A DNA stretch of 64,000 bases, taken from NCBI RefSeq assembly GCF_016864195.1, contig NZ_CP045202.1:3066001-3130000 (forward strand), written 5' to 3'. This stretch comes from Dechloromonas sp. TW-R-39-2. Lineage in GTDB: Bacteria; Pseudomonadota; Gammaproteobacteria; Burkholderiales; Rhodocyclaceae. A model generated the notes under the pieces. That model did no database searches. It was given only the letters and a program-made list of their open reading frames with translations, and was not told the origin of the DNA. Of the stretch, positions 1-7,955 are shown one piece after another. Each line of letters begins with the position of its first letter. Position 1 is the first letter of the stretch. A program made the translations under genes and the position numbers.

Positions 1-648
1 AACAACGGGGGAGACATCATGCACCTCGAATGCCCGCTGCGCCTGCAGGCCACCGAGAACGGAGAATGGTTGGCGGCAGGCAGCTTCATGCCTATGGCCT
101 CGCGCCTCTCGCTCACGACGGAACTCGACCTTGCCGCAACCCGGCTGGCGCTTGAGCGTATTGCTGCCGGCATCCCGGCTGTCGCGGTCAACCTCTCTGG
201 CGAATCGATTCTGGTCGCCTCGTTCCGTGATCGTCTGCAGGCCATGATTGCCGACAAGAAAGAGCTCGCTCCGCGCCTCTGGCTGGAAGTTGCCGAAGTC
301 GGCGCCTTCCAGCACTTTGCTGAATTCCGCGCCTTCTGCGAAGCAATACGCCCACTCGGCTGCCGCCTTGGCATCGAACACTTCGGCCGGCAATTCAGCG
401 AAATCGGACGCCTGCACGACATTGGCCTTGATTACCTGAAGGTTGATGGCAGCTTCATCCGCGCCATTGATACCCAGGCCGGAAACCAGGCATTCCTCAA
501 AGGACTGTGCAGCATTGCCCACAATATCGGGCTGACCGTCATTGCCGAAAACGTCCAAAGCGCGGGGGAACTGGCCGCCCTGCCAGAGTTGGGCTTTGAT
601 GGTGCAACCGGTCCTGCTGTGCCACGCAAAATGAATCCGGCAAATTAA
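1..648 (+). CDS. EAL-domain protein, C-terminal part, catalytically degenerate
   Basis: The reading frame is open from base 1, so the gene begins before the window and only the EAL domain is seen. The fold is recognisable from NLSGESI, LWLEVAE, LKVDGSFIR and AENV in the usual order. Key catalytic positions are altered: the EAL signature reads ECP, the usual DDFG metal site reads EHFG, and the C-terminal QGY-like segment reads TGPAVP. From family knowledge, such domains usually bind c-di-GMP or act as scaffolds instead of hydrolysing it. A GGDEF or sensor domain may lie upstream. The stop codon abuts the ATG of the next gene, so the two are probably co-transcribed. Confidence 0.85.
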   Translation, partial: NNGGDIMHLECPLRLQATENGEWLAAGSFMPMASRLSLTTELDLAATRLALERIAAGIPAVAVNLSGESILVASFRDRLQAMIADKKELAPRLWLEVAEVGAFQHFAEFRAFCEAIRPLGCRLGIEHFGRQFSEIGRLHDIGLDYLKVDGSFIRAIDTQAGNQAFLKGLCSIAHNIGLTVIAENVQSAGELAALPELGFDGATGPAVPRKMNPAN

Positions 649-2133
649 ATGAGCACCGAAATTGAACTGAAACTGCAACTCACCGCCAAGTCAGCCAAAA
701 AGCTGGCATCGCACCCCCTGCTGCTTCCACTTGCCGCACAAAAGCAGCACCTGCTGAACACTTATTACGACACGCCCGAATTGGCCCTCCACGCCAAACG
801 TATCGCCATGCGCTTTCGGAAGAAGGGCGAACAATGGCTGCTCACCGTAAAGTCGGCCGAACCGGCCAGCGGCGGGCTGGCCGTTCGCAGCGAATGGGAA
901 AAACCCGCCCTGCCGGGTGTTTTCGATTTCAGCCACGTCGACGAACCAAGCCTGCGCGACTTTCTCGAAACAGCCCGCCCCCAAATGGCCGCTGTTTTCA
1001 CGACGGATTTCAGACGGCAAATCTGGCACGTACCCTTCGGGCATTCCCTGATCGAATTGGCGCTGGATCGCGGCACCATCGAAAGCCAGGGAAGGAAAAG
1101 CCGGATTTGTGAAATAGAGCTGGAATTACTTTCGGGCGACATCGACGATATTTTCAAACTAACCCGAAAGCTCCAGGACAAACTCGAACTCAGCCCAGCC
1201 ATTGCCAGCAAAGCCGAGCGTGGCTACAAGCTGTTTAACGACGAGCCGCTCAAACCATTCAAGGCAAAACCAGCCGGCATTTCTGTCGACATGCAGCCGG
1301 TCGAAGCCTTCCGGTGCATTGCCCTGGGCTGCCTCGAACACTTCCAGCGCAATGAAGAGGGATTACACCTCAGCAACGACCCGGAGTTCATTCACCAGGC
1401 CCGTGTCGCCTTGCGCCGCCTGCGTTCCGCCATCAAACTGTTTTCGCCGGTTCTGCCACCGGAATTTGTCAGCACTTATGGCCAAACCTGGCGCACGCTG
1501 GCCAGTGCCCTGGGCGAAGCTCGCAACTGGGATGTTTTTCTTGAAGAAACGCTCCCTCCGATTCAAGCCGTCTTTCCGGAACACGGCGATATTCGCCGCC
1601 TGCGTACCGAAGCTCGCCGCAGCGCAAAATCAGCCCGTCAATCAGTCGTCAAATTGCTCGCGGTACGCGAATATCAGCGCCTGATAGTCGAATTCACGGC
1701 CGCAATTTATGCATTGAGGGATACGTTGCCGATGCCGATTAAAAGCTACGCAAAAACCAGCATTTCCCGACAATACAAGCAAACCCAAAAAAAAATCAAA
1801 AACAAGGCCTTCCTCTCGGAAAACGAACTTCATTCATTTCGGATTGAGTGCAAAAGCTTGCGATATGCCTTCGATTTTTTTGCACCGATTCTCCCAAGCC
1901 AGTCACTCAGAAAAAGCATCGAAAGCCTTGAAACGGCTCAAGAATACCTTGGAAAAATAAATGACTGTACAACTGCGCTTAAAATGCTTGAGCGCAAAAA
2001 AACAAGATCAATGGAACTGTTAAGTGGCTGGATCCGATGCTCCCAAACCAACTTAATCAAAATATTTAACAACAGCGTAAAAAAACACGACTTTAAAAAA
2101 TACATGCCATGGGGCCTATCTGCAACTCCATGA
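649..2133 (+). CDS. CYTH-CHAD domain protein, probable inorganic triphosphatase
   Basis: 494 residues. The N-terminal CYTH domain (about 1-200) opens with the diagnostic ExExK pattern (EIELKL at residues 4-9), which binds the triphosphate and metals in YgiF-type triphosphatases. The C-terminal CHAD domain (about 220-490) is helical and rich in conserved His, Arg and Lys (for example HQARVALRRLRSAIK); CHAD domains bind polyphosphate. The probable role is cytoplasmic triphosphate hydrolysis or polyphosphate handling. It starts directly after the stop of the EAL gene. The last 350 bases are clearly more A+T-rich than the rest, with many Lys codons. Confidence 0.88.
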   Translation: MSTEIELKLQLTAKSAKKLASHPLLLPLAAQKQHLLNTYYDTPELALHAKRIAMRFRKKGEQWLLTVKSAEPASGGLAVRSEWEKPALPGVFDFSHVDEPSLRDFLETARPQMAAVFTTDFRRQIWHVPFGHSLIELALDRGTIESQGRKSRICEIELELLSGDIDDIFKLTRKLQDKLELSPAIASKAERGYKLFNDEPLKPFKAKPAGISVDMQPVEAFRCIALGCLEHFQRNEEGLHLSNDPEFIHQARVALRRLRSAIKLFSPVLPPEFVSTYGQTWRTLASALGEARNWDVFLEETLPPIQAVFPEHGDIRRLRTEARRSAKSARQSVVKLLAVREYQRLIVEFTAAIYALRDTLPMPIKSYAKTSISRQYKQTQKKIKNKAFLSENELHSFRIECKSLRYAFDFFAPILPSQSLRKSIESLETAQEYLGKINDCTTALKMLERKKTRSMELLSGWIRCSQTNLIKIFNNSVKKHDFKKYMPWGLSATP

Positions 2134-2186
2134 CAATTTGGATCAGAATTTTCAGTGCAACTTTATTAAAGAAAAAACACCTGCGA

Positions 2187-3815
2187 CTAATTCTGCTCCC
2201 TATATTTACCAACCCACTCAGCTTTCAGCAAATCACAACTCTCCGGCCGATTTGACTTACAGATTCGAGCCAACCAAAGCAGAGAGTTAGCCAAGTCACC
2301 CCGTTTCAATAAAACCAGAGAGTATTTCTCCATCACTAATACAGAAGGAATAACTCCCAATATCTCTCGAAGATTGGGATCGTCAACGCTTTTTGACAAC
2401 GCACTTACCGGCTCCTTGGCGAGCAAAAAATAATCTCTCCACTGAGTTAAAACATAAATTTCTTCTTCTACAACAGGAACAGGAGAAACTATCCGGCTCC
2501 TCTCGAAACGCAATGCATAAAACGAATTCTCGACAACAAAATAATCCCGCAACGTCAACAGCATAACAAAAACAACCCCCAACCAAGCCAATCTTAAAAC
2601 TATCGGAGAAACCATGCCACAGGCAAAGAAAGACTCCTTCCCCAGCAAACCGCCAAAAGCAATGCCGGCTGGAAACAAAAAATAGGCATACTGCAACGGA
2701 AGTTCAAGCATCCCATGTGTAATCAAAACTATTAACAATGCGAGCAAATGCATACTTGCAACATCCGAAACTTTGGAAAATGCACTCCAGCCAAAACATA
2801 GCAAAAAAAACAAAAAAATAAAGCCCAGTCCTAAACCATTCCAAAGAATGATGTCAATCACCAAATTATGGGCACTTGTAAACCAAACGCCTAACGGAGG
2901 ATAGGCATCCATCACCAAAAAACTTGCCTCTGCCAGTTGCCCCCACCCCACACCAAAGAACGGCTGCTTAAGACTCGCTTCAAGCAGCATTTTCCATGCA
3001 ACCAAACGCGAACTCTCATAAAGGTCGCGATGCTCACCGACTCCGCCCGCTCCGACAGAGTCTGCGACGGAAAACAAAAATATTCCTGTAAAAAAAACAA
3101 CAGCCAAAAAACAAGCCATTTGAAGATACTGCCGGCCCACCAATGTTCGAAAATAGCATGTACAAAAGAGCAACAGCAAGAATCCAAGCCAAGCAGAGCG
3201 CGACTCGGTTAAAGCCACCCCCAAGAACAAATAGCAACACAAAATAACAGCAACAATAGGGTTAAGCACTTTCTTCGCCCAGCCCCACGAACAAGCAACC
3301 ACTCCCAGCAATAGGAGAGAAGCCAATTGATTAGGCTGCGCCATATTCGCGTAGTATCGACCAGAGGCTCGCAAAAGCCATGGGCGATACGTATCACCAT
3401 CCAACCATTGCAACAACTGCATTGATGTGGATATTAGCGCCGCAAACCCAATCGCCAAAAACAGAAAATTAAGACACTGATCCCCACCCTGCCGAACCCA
3501 GACAAAACCCAGAACTATCGAGCAGAGCAAACCGAGCAAATACGCAAAGTTAATCCACGCCGAGCCGAAATGATAAATGGTCCCAATCAAATACTGGCCA
3601 ATAGGAACAAAGGCCAATAACACAAAGAATAAAACAGGCAAAGCCAATGGAAATGGCGAGTTATTTTTATAAAACACATACCCAGCGACAGCAACCAATA
3701 CAATGGATGCCCACGCGTCACTATGAAAGCTCAACCATGGCAAAACATGATTTGGCATTAGCCATGTCAATGAAAATGCCAATGCAGAAACAACCAACCA
3801 AAGTCTGCTAATCAA
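2187..3815 (-). CDS. PglL/TfpO-type pilin O-oligosaccharyltransferase (Wzy_C family)
   Basis: 542 residues with about ten to twelve hydrophobic segments. A Wzy_C core includes ESRSAWLG (about 200) and SAHNLVIDIILWNGLGLG (about 310), the His-Asn motif typical of O-antigen ligases and PglL-type transferases. A soluble C-terminal tail of about 120 residues follows the last membrane segment. It lies directly downstream of the type IV pilin gene on the same strand; TfpO/PglL enzymes next to pilA attach a glycan to the pilin in the periplasm. The coding sequence is more A+T-rich than its neighbours, which suggests separate acquisition. An O-antigen ligase or polymerase is the alternative; the pilin neighbour favours a pilin-specific enzyme. 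Confidence 0.75.
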   Translation of the reverse strand: MISRLWLVVSALAFSLTWLMPNHVLPWLSFHSDAWASIVLVAVAGYVFYKNNSPFPLALPVLFFVLLAFVPIGQYLIGTIYHFGSAWINFAYLLGLLCSIVLGFVWVRQGGDQCLNFLFLAIGFAALISTSMQLLQWLDGDTYRPWLLRASGRYYANMAQPNQLASLLLLGVVACSWGWAKKVLNPIVAVILCCYLFLGVALTESRSAWLGFLLLLFCTCYFRTLVGRQYLQMACFLAVVFFTGIFLFSVADSVGAGGVGEHRDLYESSRLVAWKMLLEASLKQPFFGVGWGQLAEASFLVMDAYPPLGVWFTSAHNLVIDIILWNGLGLGFIFLFFLLCFGWSAFSKVSDVASMHLLALLIVLITHGMLELPLQYAYFLFPAGIAFGGLLGKESFFACGMVSPIVLRLAWLGVVFVMLLTLRDYFVVENSFYALRFERSRIVSPVPVVEEEIYVLTQWRDYFLLAKEPVSALSKSVDDPNLREILGVIPSVLVMEKYSLVLLKRGDLANSLLWLARICKSNRPESCDLLKAEWVGKYREQN

Positions 3816-3846
3816 AATGATCCCGAGCTCTTAAATTTTTCCAAAC

Positions 3847-3874
3847 AAAAAGGGAGCATTCCTGCTCCCTTTTT
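3847..3874 (-). terminator. Hairpin terminator between pilin and glycosyltransferase
   Basis: A perfect 7-bp G+C-rich stem (GGGAGCA / TGCTCCC) with a 4-base loop is flanked by five A and five T, so it can act in both directions. It lies 39 bases after the pilin stop and 31 bases before the glycosyltransferase start. It probably ends most pilin transcripts and lets limited read-through supply the enzyme. Confidence 0.8.
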
Positions 3875-3913
3875 AAAGTTATTAATATCAAAATATATTA
3901 AATCACGTGAGGC

Positions 3914-4318
3914 TCACTTGCAGGAAGCTGGCATCCATTTGGATGGAGTTCCCGTACAGCCCCAGCCTGTAATTGCATTACCAGAAATTGTTGGAGTCAG
4001 GTTGATGGTTGTGTCATCCGCTGCAAGAATAAATCCCTTAACTTGAATCGCACCTGTCGTTGCATTAACAGTCAAAGTTTTAGCATATTTCGTTGCAACA
4101 AAACCTGTGGCACACTGATCCAACAAACTCGCTCCATTGGTAGATACACCTTCGGTTACACAGGTACGTGCGCCACTTGCTGCCAAAATAACTTCAGATG
4201 CTTTGGCTCGATTGGTGTAATCCTGGTAAGCCGGCAGAGCGACGGCCGCCAAGATACCGATAATGGCGACAACGATCATCAGTTCGATCAGGGTAAAACC
4301 TTGTTGAACACGCTTCAT
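3914..4318 (-). CDS. pilA: Type IVa major pilin (PilA-like)
   Basis: 134 residues from the ATG at 4318, which is preceded by AAGGAGATTCAA; a longer frame upstream lacks such a site. A short basic leader MKRVQQG precedes [20 protein letters not shown], with Gly at -1, Phe at +1 and Glu at +5, the prepilin peptidase and methylation site of type IVa pilins. The C-terminus has a disulphide pair ([13 protein letters not shown]) closing the D-region, as in Neisseria and Pseudomonas pilins. It is probably exported and assembled by pil genes outside the window. The adjacent PglL-like gene suggests glycosylation. No convincing sigma-54 site was found in the 200-base upstream region. Confidence 0.93.
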   Translation of the reverse strand: MKRVQQGFTLIELMIVVAIIGILAAVALPAYQDYTNRAKASEVILAASGARTCVTEGVSTNGASLLDQCATGFVATKYAKTLTVNATTGAIQVKGFILAADDTTINLTPTISGNAITGWGCTGTPSKWMPASCK

Positions 4319-4522
4319 TTGAATCTCCTTTGTTTGCAAAAGGCGGGAAAAACCGCTGCTAAACCTTAATCACTTTCCATGCCAGGGCAAAAATACTGAG
4401 CCACAAAAAACAAAATGGCTTTATTTTCAAGCAACTGGAAGAAAACAAAAAAACAAAAGCGTGAACCGAAGTCTGGCACCTGACAAAAAACGTCACATCA
4501 GCACAACCTTTTCAGGCAGTTT

Positions 4523-6109
4523 TCAGCAATCCACCTGCTCCGCCAAGAGATAGCTGGCGGCATACTTCCTGAACACCTCGCCCTGGACAAAGACATCGAA
4601 CAGGTCCGGGTCGATATGGCCGCCTTTCTTGAAGTTTTCCATGATGCCCAGTGCCTGGGTGAGTTTCATGGCTTCCTTGTAGGGGCGGTCTTTCGCGGTC
4701 AACGCTTCGAAAATATCAGAAATGCCCATCATCCGGGCCTGCCAGCTCATTTCGTCACGCTTCAGCCCTTTCGGGTAGCCTTTGCCATCCATCCGCTCGT
4801 GGTGGCCGCCGGCGTATTCCGGCACATTGCGCAGATGTTTCGGCCAGGGCAGTTGTTCCAGCATGCGGATCGTCGCGACGATGTGGTGGTTGATGATTTC
4901 ACGCTCATTCTGGGTCAGCGTGCCGGCGCGAATGGTCAGGTTGTCGAGTTCGTCGGCTGACAGGAAATCAGTTTCGACGCCCGCCGGATTGGTCCACCGG
5001 TACTTGCCGGCCATCGCCTTGACCCGTTCGATCGCCTCGTCACTCATTCGCTCGCCACCGATATTGGCCTGGCGCAAAAAGTCGCGGTCGACATCGCATT
5101 CGCGGCAAAAATCGAGCAAGGCACGCTCGGCTTCAGCCGCCTCCTGGCCGCCCGCGATCTGACGCCATTTGCGGATTTCGGCATCGCGCTTGACGATCTC
5201 GAAACGCGTATCGATCAGATCGATCCGGTCATAGATCGTTTGCAGCTTGGTCGCCTTGTCGACGACATGAACCGGCGTCGTCACCTTGCCGCAATCATGC
5301 ATCAGCGCCGCGATGCGCAGCTCGTACCTGTCCTTGTCGGTCAGCTTGAAGTCGGCAAGCGGGCCTTCCATCGTCGCATCGACCGCATCGGCCAGCAGCA
5401 TGGTCAGTTCGGGAACGCGCTGGCAGTGACCGCCGGTGTGGGCCGATTTTTCGTCGATGGCCAGATTGATCAGCTTGATGAATGATTCGAACAGCGTTTC
5501 CAGTTGCTCGACCAACTGGCGATTGGTCAGCGCAATCGCTGCCTGCGAGGCCAGCGACTCGGCCAGCCGCTGGTCGGCCTGCGAAAACTCGGTCACCTCG
5601 CCACTGCCCGTCTTCAGTGCATTGATCAGTTGCAGCACGCCGATGATTTCACCTTCGTGGTTTTTCATCGGCACGGTGAGAAAGGATTGCGAGCGATAGC
5701 CGGTGCGCTCGTCGAATTTGCGCGTTCCCGAAAAATCGAAGCCTTGTGCGGCATAGGCATCGGAAATATTCACCGTTTTACCGTGAAGCGCGGCATACGC
5801 CGCAACCAGGGTGTTGTTCGGTGAGCCATCCGGGTTGTAGAGCGGCAAATCGGGAAACTTGCCGGAGGTCGATTGGCCGCTACTGCCGCCGAAGGCAATA
5901 TTCAGAGAATCGGTCCGGACAATTTCGAAATGCAGCGACTGGCCATCCTCTGCCAGCAGATAAAGCGTACCGCCATCGGCGCGGGTAATGGCCTTCGCGG
6001 CGAGGAGGATTTTCTCAAGCAACAGGTTGATATCGCGTTCATTTGAAAGCGATGCCCCGATATCGTTGAGCTGTTCAAGCCGGCGAAAAAGATCCTGAAT
6101 GGTTTCCAT
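4523..6109 (-). CDS. GAF-HD-GYP protein, probable c-di-GMP phosphodiesterase
   Basis: 528 residues from the ATG at 6109; the longer frame has an implausible Cys- and Pro-rich start that overlaps the preceding gene. An N-terminal GAF domain (about 17-185) is followed by HD-GYP. The first metal His lies in HTGGH, the HD pair in LMHDCGKVTTP (about 275), and the signature in HHERMDGKGYP (about 440). HD-GYP proteins hydrolyse c-di-GMP to pGpG or GMP. About 100 extra residues separate the HD and GYP parts compared with typical members. It is the last gene of the seven-gene signalling operon, 43 bases after the cNMP-binding/rhodanese gene. The GAF domain may sense cAMP, cGMP or another small ligand. 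Confidence 0.87.
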   Translation of the reverse strand: METIQDLFRRLEQLNDIGASLSNERDINLLLEKILLAAKAITRADGGTLYLLAEDGQSLHFEIVRTDSLNIAFGGSSGQSTSGKFPDLPLYNPDGSPNNTLVAAYAALHGKTVNISDAYAAQGFDFSGTRKFDERTGYRSQSFLTVPMKNHEGEIIGVLQLINALKTGSGEVTEFSQADQRLAESLASQAAIALTNRQLVEQLETLFESFIKLINLAIDEKSAHTGGHCQRVPELTMLLADAVDATMEGPLADFKLTDKDRYELRIAALMHDCGKVTTPVHVVDKATKLQTIYDRIDLIDTRFEIVKRDAEIRKWRQIAGGQEAAEAERALLDFCRECDVDRDFLRQANIGGERMSDEAIERVKAMAGKYRWTNPAGVETDFLSADELDNLTIRAGTLTQNEREIINHHIVATIRMLEQLPWPKHLRNVPEYAGGHHERMDGKGYPKGLKRDEMSWQARMMGISDIFEALTAKDRPYKEAMKLTQALGIMENFKKGGHIDPDLFDVFVQGEVFRKYAASYLLAEQVDC

Positions 6110-6152
6110 GACTACCCCCGATTGGCTGCTGACAGCCGGTTCTTTGCGGCAC

Positions 6153-7184
6153 TCATGCGCCGCTCCCGAGCAAGCCATCCTGCAACCAGAAAGCCTTGAA
6201 GCCGCGCTGGGCAAGCAGGAAGGCGGCTGCCGAGCTGCGCCGCCCGGAACGGCAATAAACAATGTATTCACGTGATTGATCAAGCAGGCCAAAGGCCGAG
6301 CGAATTTCGCTCAAGGGCAAGTTGACCGCGCCAGGCAAGCCATTTTCGGCAAACTCGGCGGCGTAGCGCACGTCCAGCCAGCAAGCACCGGCCGCAATTC
6401 TGGCATCGGCCGCCGCACGGCCAAGTGCATGCAGCAAAGGCGTGCGCAGCAAGGCGAGAAAATCCGGTTTGGCCAGACGAAACAGCACGCCGTCCGTTTT
6501 CATCACGACTGAAGCATTGCGCAGGGAGTCTGACACCAGAGCTTCTTCACCAAAGGCATCGCCGGCTTTGAACTCGGCCAGCCGAACATCCGCACCGCCC
6601 ACGCGCTTGAACACCTCGCAGCGCCCGCTTTCGATCAAATAGTAATAGTCACCCGGTTCGCCCTCCTTGATGACCGACGCGCCCCGGTGCACGACAATGC
6701 GCTCGAAACGCTGCAGCAATTCGTGGATGTGGGCCGGCGGCAACTGGGCCAAGGCCCCGGCAGTCAACGCCTGGGCGCTGAAAGCGCCGGTCATTTTGCC
6801 CCATTCCGGGGCTGGGGCCGGGTCGACCGCAGCAGACAGGTCATCCCAAGTCATCATGATGTCGAGCAGTTCAAAATCGATACGCAACAGCGTGACATCG
6901 GTAATGGCCTTGCTGCTCAGCGGCAATACGGTCTTGTAGCCGATCGGCCAGTTGGCAATATCGCAACCGCCAACCAACACGCGTATGCTGCCATCGAGCA
7001 GGACAATTTTCAGTTCGCCGGCCAGCAAAAAAACGAGATGTGCCCCCACACCGATATCGCGCAAGGGGTCGCTGCCACGCGCATGGGTTTCCGGCGCGCA
7101 CAAGCGGACCAACTCTTCCAGACGTGCCGACGACAAACCGCAGATCGGCTCAAGTCGGCTCAGCGTGCGGAGATTCAGTTCCAT
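6153..7184 (-). CDS. Tandem cyclic-nucleotide-binding domains fused to rhodanese
   Basis: 343 residues. The first cNMP-binding-like domain (about 10-115) lacks the phosphate-binding cassette. The second (about 135-250) keeps it: GDAFGEEALVSDSLRNASV has the FGE and the Arg that contact the cyclic phosphate. A C-terminal rhodanese domain (about 260-340) has an intact active loop, CRSGRRS, with the catalytic Cys. There is no helix-turn-helix, so it is not a Crp-type regulator. It starts 1 base after the cAMP phosphodiesterase gene, downstream of the adenylate cyclase, so cAMP is the likely ligand. What rhodanese activity would do here is unknown; it may be a redox or sulfur-linked output. Confidence 0.85.
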   Translation of the reverse strand: MELNLRTLSRLEPICGLSSARLEELVRLCAPETHARGSDPLRDIGVGAHLVFLLAGELKIVLLDGSIRVLVGGCDIANWPIGYKTVLPLSSKAITDVTLLRIDFELLDIMMTWDDLSAAVDPAPAPEWGKMTGAFSAQALTAGALAQLPPAHIHELLQRFERIVVHRGASVIKEGEPGDYYYLIESGRCEVFKRVGGADVRLAEFKAGDAFGEEALVSDSLRNASVVMKTDGVLFRLAKPDFLALLRTPLLHALGRAAADARIAAGACWLDVRYAAEFAENGLPGAVNLPLSEIRSAFGLLDQSREYIVYCRSGRRSSAAAFLLAQRGFKAFWLQDGLLGSGA

Positions 7185-7185
7185 C

Positions 7186-7953
7186 TCAGAACTCGATCAA
7201 CTGGTTGTTTTGCAACATTTTCGGCTTGAAGTCACCGAGGCAGGTTTCGATTTCTTCCATGGTCAGTTCGATCTGGCCCGGTTTGAGGTGCGTGATGTGA
7301 ATTTCACATTCACGCTCCAGTTTTTGCAGTTCGGTCGCCAGCATATTCGGACAAAGGTGCTTGGAAACCAGCGCCAACTGTTGCTCGCGATTGGAGAAAG
7401 CGCACTCGATGATCAGGTGACGCAGATTGGGAATGCGATTGACGACACGCCAGAAAGCATCGCAGACCCCGGTATCGCCTGAAAACACCAGACTGGCTTC
7501 ACCGGAATCGAGACGATAGCCGACCGCCGGGACGGTATGTTCGGCCGGCAGGGCGGTAATCTGTCGTCCGCCAAGATCGATCGTCTGGCCGCGTTCAATG
7601 CTTTGGAAGCGCATGAACGGGGCTTCTGGCGTGGGAATTTCGGAGAAATCCGGCCAGATGGCCCAGTTGAAAATATGATTGCGCAAAATGGTGAGCACGG
7701 CCTCCGTGCCATAAACCACCAGCGGCTTGTTGCGTCGATCAGCCACGGTGTCGATCATCAGCGGCAATGACGCAATATGATCGAGGTGACTGTGGGTCAG
7801 GAAAACGTGGTCGATCATCGAGAGTTCGGCAATCGACAGATCGGCCGCGCCGGTGCCGGCATCGATCAGGATGTCCTGGTCGAGCAGCATCGCCGTGGTG
7901 CGCTGGCTCCGTCCGCCGATACCGCCGCTACAACCGAGAATGCGCAGTTTCAT
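7186..7953 (-). CDS. Metallo-beta-lactamase-fold class II cyclic nucleotide phosphodiesterase
   Basis: 255 residues from MKLRILGCSGGIGG (ATG at 7953); the longer frame upstream overlaps the cyclase and has no family match. THSHLDH (about 75) is the HxHxDH zinc motif, SGDTG supplies the bridging Asp, and the C-terminal ITHLKPGQ supplies the last His. The overall pattern resembles class II (PDE1-like, CpdP-type) 3',5'-cAMP phosphodiesterases. The ATG lies 2 bases after the adenylate cyclase stop, so synthesis and breakdown of cAMP would be translated from one message. A general MBL hydrolase is the alternative, but the context supports cAMP. Confidence 0.8.
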   Translation of the reverse strand: MKLRILGCSGGIGGRSQRTTAMLLDQDILIDAGTGAADLSIAELSMIDHVFLTHSHLDHIASLPLMIDTVADRRNKPLVVYGTEAVLTILRNHIFNWAIWPDFSEIPTPEAPFMRFQSIERGQTIDLGGRQITALPAEHTVPAVGYRLDSGEASLVFSGDTGVCDAFWRVVNRIPNLRHLIIECAFSNREQQLALVSKHLCPNMLATELQKLERECEIHITHLKPGQIELTMEEIETCLGDFKPKMLQNNQLIEF

Positions 7954-7955
7954 GA

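Noticed and set aside
4319..4522. Sigma-54 promoter for the pilin
   Set aside because: Candidate GG and GC pairs have the wrong spacing (12 instead of 10 bases); not supported.
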